The notes under the pieces: model-generated | Told to the model about the DNA's origin: nothing | The model's database searches: none | Seen by the model: only the letters and a program-made list of their open reading frames with translations | Assembly: GCA_007121025.1 (NCBI GenBank) | Contig: SKMO01000027.1 | Coordinates: 1 to 64,000 of the forward strand | DNA length: 64,000 bases | Reading direction: 5' to 3' | DNA from: Bacillota bacterium | GTDB taxonomy: Bacteria > Bacillota > TC1 > UBA5767 | Shown here: positions 57,304 to 64,000 of the stretch, piece after piece | Numbering within the stretch: position 1 is the first letter of the stretch | Layout: each line of letters opens with the position of its first letter | Made by a program: the position numbers and the translations under genes

Positions 57304-58782
57304 ATGATAGACTTGAGCAAAAAAGAAGCGGCTCTGGCAATGAACATTGAAAGAGCCAAAAAGAACAAGATCCTGCTGCCCACGTATGCCCAGATGAAGG
57401 ACCCTTCCAAGGTTCCGGCCAAGATTCAGGAAAAACTGAAGAGCATTGGTCTGTGGGACATGGATTCTCTGAATCTGTTCCGGGTCACCTGGAAAAACGA
57501 GCCCAACCTTGAGGGAGGCGGTTTTCAGGATGTACCCAACTACGTGGAAATTCCCAGCGTGATCAGCGGTGTGGACGCCAGAATTCTGGCGATGTCCGGA
57601 AGATACTTCCCAACCGGCGCGCACAAAGTGGGTCCCAGCCTGTCCTGTCTGCTGCCCCGTCTGGTTACCGGACAGTTTGACGCCACCTACAACTCCGCAG
57701 TGTGGCCTTCCACAGGCAACTACTGCCGTGGCGGCGCATTCAACTCGTCTCTGCTGGCCTGCGATGCTGTCGCCGTTCTTCCGGAGGAAATGAGTGCTGA
57801 GCGTTACGAGTGGCTCCAGGAGGTTGCCGGAGAAGTCATCAAGACTCCAGGCGGTGAGAGTGACGTTAAAGCAATCTACGACAAGACATGGGAACTGATC
57901 GACACCAGAGAAAATGTGATTGTGTTCAACCAGTTTGGTGAAATGGCCAACCCCACATGGCACTACAATGTGACCGGAAGCGCTCTTGTTGATATGCTCA
58001 AAGACGCCATGAAGCCTGGTCAGAGAGTGGCCGGGACCTGTGTGACGTCCGGATCCGGCGGAACGATTTCCGCGGCCGACTATGTGAAGTCTCAGTTCCA
58101 GGGAGCCAAAGTGGCTGTCGGTGAAGCGACTCAGTGCCCGACGCTGTTCAACAACGGATTTGGTTACCACAGAATCGAAGGCATCGGCGACAAGCACATC
58201 CCCTGGGTACACAACGTCAAGAACACCGACATGGTGATTGCCATTGACGACAACGATGCACTGGAAATGATTCGCTTCTTCAACAACGAAGCTGGACAGG
58301 AATACATGAGACAAAACGGTGTGGACGAAGAGACCATTGAAAAGTTGAAGTGGGTCGGCATTTCCGGCGCCGCCAACATTCTGATGGCCATCAAGTTCGC
58401 GAAGTACTATGAGCTGACCGGTGACGATCTGGTGGCCACCGTACTGACCGACTCCATTGACATGTACCAGTCCAGACTGGAACAGCAAAGAACTGAACTG
58501 GGTCGTGCATACAATGCAACGGACGCTGCAGTGGATCACGCCAAGGTCCTGCTGGCACAGAAGACGGACTACCTGCTGGAACTGTCTTACAATGACAGAA
58601 AGCGGATTCACAACCTGAAGTACTACACCTGGATCGAGCAGCAAGGAAAAGAGCTGGACGATCTGAACGCTCAGTGGTATGACGCCGAGAATTACTGGGG
58701 CGAAGTGTATGGCCTGGCCGACAGACTGGACCCAATGATCGAAGAGTTCAACGCGGCAACCGGCGTACTGGACGAAATCTAA
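57304..58782 (+). CDS. Fold-type II PLP-dependent enzyme of unknown substrate
   Basis: 492 residues. PLP lysine Lys108 in GAHKVGPS, an Asn loop STGNYCRGGAFN, and a glycine-rich phosphate loop TSGSGGTISAAD place it in the cysteine synthase/threonine dehydratase superfamily. It is longer than cysK and does not match OrtB, TrpB or threonine synthase patterns. AGA arginine codons are much more common than in neighbours, which favour CGG/CGC, suggesting high expression or transfer. It has a strong promoter, AGGAGG site and strong terminator, consistent with a major catabolic enzyme, perhaps of amino acid fermentation beside gdhA. That role is inference. Confidence 0.72.
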   Translation: MIDLSKKEAALAMNIERAKKNKILLPTYAQMKDPSKVPAKIQEKLKSIGLWDMDSLNLFRVTWKNEPNLEGGGFQDVPNYVEIPSVISGVDARILAMSGRYFPTGAHKVGPSLSCLLPRLVTGQFDATYNSAVWPSTGNYCRGGAFNSSLLACDAVAVLPEEMSAERYEWLQEVAGEVIKTPGGESDVKAIYDKTWELIDTRENVIVFNQFGEMANPTWHYNVTGSALVDMLKDAMKPGQRVAGTCVTSGSGGTISAADYVKSQFQGAKVAVGEATQCPTLFNNGFGYHRIEGIGDKHIPWVHNVKNTDMVIAIDDNDALEMIRFFNNEAGQEYMRQNGVDEETIEKLKWVGISGAANILMAIKFAKYYELTGDDLVATVLTDSIDMYQSRLEQQRTELGRAYNATDAAVDHAKVLLAQKTDYLLELSYNDRKRIHNLKYYTWIEQQGKELDDLNAQWYDAENYWGEVYGLADRLDPMIEEFNAATGVLDEI

Positions 58783-58794
58783 ACCTATAAAAGC

Positions 58795-58825
58795 AAGAGA
58801 GTTCCGTCAGGGACTCTCTTTTTTT
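58795..58825 (+). terminator. Terminator of the PLP-enzyme gene
   Basis: Eleven-pair stem 58795-58805 with 58810-58820, GTCA loop, then a T run. Confidence 0.92.
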
Positions 58826-58830
58826 AAATG

Positions 58831-58874
58831 AAGACCCTGTGCTTATCCGCTTGCAAGCGGATGCACAGGGTCTT
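58831..58874 (-). terminator. Terminator of the leftward HDOD gene
   Basis: Twelve-pair stem 58831-58842 with 58863-58874 enclosing a second hairpin; it follows the stop of the minus-strand gene. Confidence 0.8.
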
Positions 58875-58882
58875 CTGCAGGT

Positions 58883-60091
58883 TCAGGTGATCTGGTTTTG
58901 CCACCGGATGGCGTCGAGATAGAGTGTTGGCAGATCATAACGGGCCAGAAACCGGTTGTAGTTCGGGTCATCCGACTGCAACACACCCTGTTCGTAGGCC
59001 AGGACATGGTCCAGCAGTTGCCGCAGGGGAACAGAGTGTCCCAGAAGGGCCTCCTGGAGATCCGTTGTCAGAGGCAGCTCCTGAAGAGCATCTTTCATGG
59101 GGCGGTCCAGGATGATGTCCAGGGAGGAGAACATCCCCAGCATAAATGACTCCGAAGGCTGTGATGGAGAACCGGGTTTTGAGGCGATCAGTTCAAGGAC
59201 CCGGGCCCGGACGATGCTGGTCCGGATCAGCTCATTGAGTTCAGGTGTTTTGAGGTCCTGAAGAAGCATCAGGTGGACCCATTTGGTCATTTCACTGATG
59301 CCCAGCCAGGCCAGAGCCTGTTGAACCGACCGGATTTTACTGGCTGGAGAAAAGTATGTCGAATTGGCCAGCTTCAGCAGTTTGTACGTCAGGGCGAAGT
59401 CCTGGCCGATTATGTCGGCGATCCTTGGGTAGCGGGGATCGGAAGACTGCAGTTCCTGCAGTACACTCAAAAGGCTGGTGTTCAGTTCCCGGATGGTTTT
59501 TTGGCTGTGCAAAATGGGCCTGCTGAAAAAATACCCCTGAAAATAGTGGTAGCCCAGGTCCCGGGCGGTTTCATATTCTTCCCGGGTTTCAATTTTTTCC
59601 GCCAAAAACTGAAGCCGGGGGTAGTGGCGCCTGAAGTTGGTCAGCAGCAGTTTGTGCTGGTTGGGGGTGTACGCCTGGTATTCAATCTTGATCAGATCGG
59701 CCAGGGCGATCAGCGGCTCAAAACGGGGGTGAAACACGAAATCATCCAACGCCAGAAGATAGCCTTCCTGCCGCAGTTTCCGGCATACCGCCACCATTTC
59801 TTCGGTGGGTTCGACCGTTTCCAACACTTCCACAACAATCTTGTCCCGGGGAAGAAGAAGCGGGACCCCGCGGAGCAGCAGTTCACTGTTGAAATTGATA
59901 AACGCCCTTGTTCCTCCGGTCAGATCTTCGAAATTCATGGAGAGAAAGGCGTTGTTGATCACTTCGGCGGTTGCCTGGCTGCCATCGGTCCCCTCGTAGA
60001 CGTTGTTCTGGCTGCGCCGGTAAAGAAGTTCATAGGCAAAGGTATTCATCTTTTGATCGAAAATGGGCTGTCTGGCCACGTAGATGTCCAT
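58883..60091 (-). CDS. EAL-like/HDOD signalling protein (YuxH type)
   Basis: 402 residues. The N-terminal half has an EAL-fold with YELLYR where active enzymes have EAL, and lacks the full set of metal acidic residues, so it probably does not hydrolyse c-di-GMP. The C-terminal half is an HDOD domain (about 205-390). Such proteins bind nucleotides or partners and tune motility or biofilm; here it is near the che operon but divergently placed. ATG 60091 is within AAGGTGATCC context. Confidence 0.85.
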   Translation of the reverse strand: MDIYVARQPIFDQKMNTFAYELLYRRSQNNVYEGTDGSQATAEVINNAFLSMNFEDLTGGTRAFINFNSELLLRGVPLLLPRDKIVVEVLETVEPTEEMVAVCRKLRQEGYLLALDDFVFHPRFEPLIALADLIKIEYQAYTPNQHKLLLTNFRRHYPRLQFLAEKIETREEYETARDLGYHYFQGYFFSRPILHSQKTIRELNTSLLSVLQELQSSDPRYPRIADIIGQDFALTYKLLKLANSTYFSPASKIRSVQQALAWLGISEMTKWVHLMLLQDLKTPELNELIRTSIVRARVLELIASKPGSPSQPSESFMLGMFSSLDIILDRPMKDALQELPLTTDLQEALLGHSVPLRQLLDHVLAYEQGVLQSDDPNYNRFLARYDLPTLYLDAIRWQNQIT

Positions 60092-60212
60092 GGATCACCT
60101 TTTTTATGTGTCGTGCGTTCATTATAGCGAACTTTCGTGGAGTCGGGAAGACCATCAACACACCGGTGCATGGCGAATGAAGGGGAAAATGCAGGAATGC
60201 CCCACCGGGACT

Positions 60213-60239
60213 TAAGTTCTACCGTCCCTGAACCGATAC
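60213..60239 (+). promoter_or_regulatory. Sigma-D (sigma-28)-like promoter of the che operon
   Basis: TAAG (60213-60216), exactly 15 bases, then ACCGATAC (60232-60239). It is close to the flagellar consensus TAAA-15-GCCGATAA and lies about 85 bases before cheW. Confidence 0.55.
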
Positions 60240-60321
60240 ATTTCTTGAAGGAAGAAAGAGCGGAGCCGGTCTGTCCCCTGCGGGGGATAGGATGTCGGTC
60301 CGCGAGAAACGGAGGGTAACC

Positions 60322-60783
60322 ATGAGCGATAGCATACTGGCGGTGTTTTTCAAGAGCAGAGAAGAGCACTATGCCGTGGAAATCTCAAGTGTGGAGAAGA
60401 TCATAGAGTACGAAGTGCCAAAGCCCATTCCGGAGTCTTCGGAATACCTGACCGGGGTGATCCGTTACCAGGACAACGTGTTGCCGGTCATTGACATCAA
60501 CATGCGGTTTTACCAGAAGAAAGAACAGGGCCGGCCCACCTCGAAAATTTTGATTGTGAACACTGCAGACCTGAAAGTGGGACTTCTGGTGGATGAGGTT
60601 CTGGGGATTTCCGGTGTCCAGCCGGATGAACTGGAAGCATCACAAGCGGAGATTTACGGTGTCGCCAAAGCCTACATGAAGGGTTTTATTAAAAAGGAAA
60701 AAGAGATCACCATTCTCCTGGATCCGGACAGCATTTTTTCGGAGGTTCAGATTCGGGAACTGGGGAGTCTTGCTGTCAGCTGA
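60322..60783 (+). CDS. cheW: Chemotaxis coupling protein CheW
   Basis: Scaffold linking chemoreceptors to CheA. 153 residues: AVFFKSREEHYAVEISSVEKIIEYE, PEYLTGVIRYQDNVLPVID-like core, and VGLLVDEVLGI. Start ATG 60322 follows GGAGGG. First gene of the operon. Confidence 0.93.
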   Translation: MSDSILAVFFKSREEHYAVEISSVEKIIEYEVPKPIPESSEYLTGVIRYQDNVLPVIDINMRFYQKKEQGRPTSKILIVNTADLKVGLLVDEVLGISGVQPDELEASQAEIYGVAKAYMKGFIKKEKEITILLDPDSIFSEVQIRELGSLAVS

Positions 60784-60820
60784 GCCACAGAACGAAAATG
60801 ACTGAGTAGAGAGTGAGCCT

Positions 60821-61312
60821 ATGGAAACGATCAATCGAATCAAAGTGGGGATTTCAGATCTTCGGACCGGAAACCGGCCGGATCTGCTGACCACCATCGG
60901 ATTGGGGTCCTGTGTGGGGATTGCCCTGTTCGACCCGGATTCCGGGCTTGGTGGGTTGAGCCACATCATGCTGCCGGACAGCAGTGCGTTCAGTCGTGAA
61001 ATCAAAGCGCCGAAGTTTGCCGATTTGGCCGTTCCGATGTTGGTGGACGAACTGGTGAAATCCGGTGTTCGCCGGGGACGACTCAGAGCGAAAATTGCCG
61101 GTGGGGCCAGCATGTTTAATTACAAGGATAAAACGTTGAACATGAACATTGGTGAACGAAATGTGGAAGCGGTCCGACGGGTGCTGGAGCGTTTGGACGT
61201 TCCCCTGTTGGCAGCACATGTGGGGGGAACCACCGGCCGGACCATGACCCTTTATCTGGACAACATGACCGTGGGTGTGAAGTTGGCCGGTCAACCGGAG
61301 ATTTTCATTTAG
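60821..61312 (+). CDS. cheD: Chemoreceptor glutamine deamidase CheD
   Basis: Deamidates glutamines on chemoreceptors and stimulates CheC where present. 163 residues with the catalytic pair: GLGSCVGIALFD (Cys) and GLSHIMLPDS (His), then KIAGGASMF. It is 37 bases after cheW. CheC is not in the visible part of the operon. Confidence 0.95.
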   Translation: METINRIKVGISDLRTGNRPDLLTTIGLGSCVGIALFDPDSGLGGLSHIMLPDSSAFSREIKAPKFADLAVPMLVDELVKSGVRRGRLRAKIAGGASMFNYKDKTLNMNIGERNVEAVRRVLERLDVPLLAAHVGGTTGRTMTLYLDNMTVGVKLAGQPEIFI

Positions 61313-61324
61313 GGAGGCGACATC

Positions 61325-62356
61325 TTGAAAGCACAGGCATTGGTCGTGGACGATTCGGCCTTCATGCGCAAACTGATCAGCGAAATGATCGAAGAAAGCA
61401 GGGTGGCCACGGTGGCGGGAACCGCCCGCAACGGCCGGGACGCCCTGGAGAAGATCGCACTTCTGCAGCCGGACATCGTGACCATGGATATAGAGATGCC
61501 CGAGCTGGATGGCTTGGAGGCCCTGAAAATTATTGGGGAGCGTTTTGACGTTCCGGTGATCATTTTGAGCAGTCACTCAGCCAAGGGAAGCCAGATCACC
61601 ATAGATGCACTGCAGATGGGCGCTGTGGACTTTGTTCAGAAAAGCGCCTTTGGTGACCAGAACGGTCTGGCCCGGGTCCGGGAGGAACTGCGTGAAAAGC
61701 TCCAAGCCATCCTGGGAACGACAGAAACATCTCAACCGGCGCCGCCAACCGTCCGCCCGCCGGACCAGAGGTTCCGGAAGGGGCCGCAGGCACCTGTCGG
61801 CCCCTTGGATGCGGTGGTGATCGGGACGTCCACCGGCGGACCGAAAACCCTGATGCAACTCATCGGTGGGATACGCAGGAAACCGTCGGTTCCCCTGTTC
61901 GTGGTCCAGCATATGCCCCGGGAATTTACCCGGTCGCTGGCCCAGCGTCTGGACAATCACGCCATATGCCGGGTGGTCGAGGCGAGTGAGGGGCAGAACG
62001 TGGTGCCGGGGACGATCTATCTGGCGCCGGGGGATTACCATATGGAGGTGGTCTCCGGAACCATCCGGTTAAACCAGGAGCCCAAACTCCACGGCGTCCG
62101 GCCGGCGGCAGACGTGCTGTTTCGTTCAGCGGCGGCCGCCTATGGAAGCCGGGTGCTGGCCCTGATCCTCACAGGCATGGGCAGCGACGGAACCCCGGGC
62201 CTTCGGGAGATCAAGTCACGGGGTGGTCGGGTGATTGCCCAGGACCGGGCCACCAGCGTGATTTACGGGATGCCCGGTTCGGCGGTGGCTGCCGGCGTTG
62301 TGGACGAAGAGATGAGCCTCGATGGAATCATCGAAGAGCTCAACCGTATCTTATAG
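61325..62356 (+). CDS. cheB: Chemotaxis methylesterase/response regulator CheB
   Basis: Removes methyl groups from receptors after phosphorylation by CheA. 343 residues: receiver domain (VVDDSAFMRK, phospho-Asp in IVTMDIEMP), linker near 130-155, and methylesterase domain with GTSTGGP (catalytic Ser), QHMP (His) and TGMGSDG (Asp). TTG 61325 follows GGGAGG. Confidence 0.95.
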   Translation: MKAQALVVDDSAFMRKLISEMIEESRVATVAGTARNGRDALEKIALLQPDIVTMDIEMPELDGLEALKIIGERFDVPVIILSSHSAKGSQITIDALQMGAVDFVQKSAFGDQNGLARVREELREKLQAILGTTETSQPAPPTVRPPDQRFRKGPQAPVGPLDAVVIGTSTGGPKTLMQLIGGIRRKPSVPLFVVQHMPREFTRSLAQRLDNHAICRVVEASEGQNVVPGTIYLAPGDYHMEVVSGTIRLNQEPKLHGVRPAADVLFRSAAAAYGSRVLALILTGMGSDGTPGLREIKSRGGRVIAQDRATSVIYGMPGSAVAAGVVDEEMSLDGIIEELNRIL

Positions 62357-62366
62357 GAGTGCAGAA

Positions 62367-63140
62367 ATGGAAGACTTTTGTTATTTTGAGGGGTGGGTAC
62401 GGGACAACCTGAAGATTGACCTGGCCTCCTATAAATCCAAACAGATGCAGCGGCGGATCCTGTCGAAAATGAACAGTGCCGGCGCGTCTTGTCTGAAGGA
62501 GTACGCTCAGCTGATCGGTTCAGATGAGCGGATCCGCCATGAGTTTATCAATCACATTACGATCAATGTGACCGAGTTTTTCCGCAACCGGAACATGTTC
62601 GATTCGTTTGCAGGGGAATTCAAAAAGATGAAAGCCCGGCACCGCAAGGGCGCTGCGCTTCGAATCTGGAGCGCTGCCTGTTCCAACGGGTCTGAACCTT
62701 ATTCTGTGGCCATCATGCTCAGAGACAGCGGGTTCACCAACTATGAAATCACCGCCACGGACATCGATGAGCAGATGCTCCAGAAGGCCCGGGAAGGCAG
62801 TTACCGGGAGATGGAGCTTAAAGGGCTGACAGAAGCGCAAATCCAGTCGCATTTCACAAGGGAGGGCTCGGGATACCGCATCCGGTCGGAGTACCAGAAC
62901 GGGCTGAAGTTCAAAAAGCACGATCTGATCCTGGATCCCTTTCCAAACGGATTTGACATCATCCTGTGCCGCAATGTACTGATATATTTCAACGAAGACG
63001 TGAAGAACCGGATTTTTCAGCAGTTTTACCAGTCCTTGAATCCGGAAGGCATTCTGTTTATCGGGGCGACGGAAACCATTTACAACTTCAGTTCCTTGGG
63101 GTTTGGGAAACTGTCGACCTGCATCTACACCAAGAATTAG
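62367..63140 (+). CDS. cheR: Chemoreceptor methyltransferase CheR
   Basis: Adds methyl groups to receptor glutamates. 257 residues: helical N terminus, NVTEFFRN, SAM motif WSAACSNGSEPYS (SAM motif usually CSTGEEPYS), ATDIDEQML and CRNVLIYF. ATG 62367 follows TAGGAG by 6 bases. The frame from 62322 overlaps cheB and is not used. Confidence 0.94.
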   Translation: MEDFCYFEGWVRDNLKIDLASYKSKQMQRRILSKMNSAGASCLKEYAQLIGSDERIRHEFINHITINVTEFFRNRNMFDSFAGEFKKMKARHRKGAALRIWSAACSNGSEPYSVAIMLRDSGFTNYEITATDIDEQMLQKAREGSYREMELKGLTEAQIQSHFTREGSGYRIRSEYQNGLKFKKHDLILDPFPNGFDIILCRNVLIYFNEDVKNRIFQQFYQSLNPEGILFIGATETIYNFSSLGFGKLSTCIYTKN

Positions 63141-63149
63141 GAGGAAACC

Positions 63150-64000
63150 ATGGGCATTGACATTTCCAATTATATTGAGATTTTTCTGGAAGAGTCCAAT
63201 GAGAATCTCGAGCAGATGAATGAAAGTCTGCTGAAGCTGGAAAAGGAACCGGGAAACAAGAACCTGATCGACGGGCTGTTCCGGGTGGCGCACACACTCA
63301 AAGGCATGGCCGCCACCATGGGGTATACCCAGATGGCGGAGCTGACCCACACCATGGAGAACGTGCTGGAATTGTTCAGAAGCGGAACGCTGGAGGCGGA
63401 TTCCACCCTGATCACCAAGTTGTTTTCCTGCCTGGACATGCTTTCGGGCATGGTGTCAGATGTGGTGGAAGAGGGACAGATGAAATCGTATGACATTTCA
63501 TCCATGCAGCGGGAACTGGAACAAATCGGATCGCTTGAAGGGGTCGGCGATTGCCAGGGAGCCCCTGCCGTTGGGGCCGACGAAGTAGTTTCGCAAAGCG
63601 TTCCCACAGCAGGTGATGCTGCGGGACTGGCGGCTCAGGCGCCTGTTGACGAGCAGGCGGTCTGCGAAGAACTAGAGCTCAACGAGTACGAGCTGACGGT
63701 TCTGCGGCAGGCAAAAACCCGGGGATACGACGGGTACCATCTGACGGTGAATCTGGATCCGCGCTGTCTGTTGAAATCGGCGCGGGCCTATCTGGTGGTT
63801 AATCAGCTGGAGGCCAAAGGGGAAATCATCAAGACGCTTCCCACAGTGGAAAAGATTGAGGAAGAGCAGTTCGAACATTCGTTCCAGGTGATTTATGTCA
63901 CCAAAGGATCCGGCGTCGATGTGGAGGCGACCGTGATGAAAGTCTCTGAAATCGACGGGGTGGACGTGACCCCTCTGAATGCGGACAGCGTCAAAGCGGT
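63150..64000 (+). CDS. cheA: Chemotaxis histidine kinase CheA, 3' truncated by window edge
   Basis: Starts MGIDISNYIEIF at ATG 63150 behind GGAGG and remains open to the window end (283 codons). The HPt domain has VAHTLKGMAATMG with the phosphorylated His; a Pro/Ala-rich linker follows, then the P2 CheY/CheB-binding domain (YHLTVNLDP ... HSFQVIYVTKG) from about residue 190. The catalytic domains lie beyond the window. Confidence 0.94.
   Translation, partial: MGIDISNYIEIFLEESNENLEQMNESLLKLEKEPGNKNLIDGLFRVAHTLKGMAATMGYTQMAELTHTMENVLELFRSGTLEADSTLITKLFSCLDMLSGMVSDVVEEGQMKSYDISSMQRELEQIGSLEGVGDCQGAPAVGADEVVSQSVPTAGDAAGLAAQAPVDEQAVCEELELNEYELTVLRQAKTRGYDGYHLTVNLDPRCLLKSARAYLVVNQLEAKGEIIKTLPTVEKIEEEQFEHSFQVIYVTKGSGVDVEATVMKVSEIDGVDVTPLNADSVKA

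Overview
The window looks like chromosomal DNA of an anaerobic, motile, Gram-positive bacterium of the Clostridia (Bacillota) with fairly high GC. The evidence is AGGAGG-type ribosome binding sites with frequent GTG/TTG starts, sigma-A promoters, a T-box leader, a TRAP (MtrB) gene, a DAK2-DegV fusion, a rubredoxin/flavin reductase fusion, a SleB-type hydrolase, QueH, and a CheW-CheD-CheB-CheR-CheA operon. Genus cannot be assigned. No rRNA, tRNA, CRISPR array, insertion sequence or prophage was seen; gene density is high and operons are tight.

Layout. 1-5 kb: 3' end of a cyclopropane fatty acid synthase gene, a nitroreductase and a C-terminally short RlmH, facing ung and a second, divergent RlmH-like gene; then a 7TM-GGDEF cyclase. 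5-17 kb, the most unusual part: gamma-glutamyltransferase translationally coupled to an ATP-grasp ligase fused to a degenerate M20 domain; a stand-alone NRPS module (C-A-T-TE) whose A domain reads as threonine-specific and whose TE has a cysteine nucleophile; then a 7TM histidine kinase and a REC-HD-GYP regulator. 17-25 kb: tocopherol-cyclase-like protein, fused fatty acid kinase, DUF1295 membrane protein, lipoprotein, S41-like pseudoprotease, C-N hydrolase, hypoxanthine/uracil glycosylase. 25-27 kb: cysteine T-box, cysK, cysE. 27-34 kb: queH, HAD phosphatase, DEAD helicase, pseudouridine synthase, TGS nucleoside kinase, endonuclease IV, endonuclease III. 34-44 kb: Fur-family regulator, aconitase, trmL, phosphodiesterase, dnaE, coaD, mtrB, a DUF2007-like gene, pyk, rubredoxin-flavin reductase. 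44-50 kb: large BTAD regulator, SleB hydrolase, PadR plus HAAS membrane protein. 50-53.4 kb: pyrB-pyrI behind an attenuator, GNAT, CobW GTPase. 53.4-60 kb: CopB-type P-ATPase, glutamate dehydrogenase, a fold-type II PLP enzyme whose codon use suggests high expression, and an EAL-like/HDOD protein. 60-64 kb: chemotaxis operon running off the end, behind a sigma-D-like promoter.

How genes work together. cysE and cysK are the two steps from serine to cysteine under charged-tRNA-Cys control. pyrB and pyrI form a regulated aspartate transcarbamoylase. ung, the family-6 glycosylase, nfo and nth cover base excision repair. GGDEF, HD-GYP and an EAL-like protein indicate c-di-GMP signalling alongside chemotaxis. 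Several proteins keep an enzyme fold but have lost catalytic residues (M20 domain, S41-like protein, EAL-like domain, P-loop of the BTAD regulator).

The best candidate for an undescribed system is the 5.1-13 kb block. A single threonine module ending in a Cys-type thioesterase recalls TEs that form strained rings (obafluorin beta-lactone, sulfazecin beta-lactam). Its product, acyl donor and link to the ggt/ATP-grasp operon are inference.
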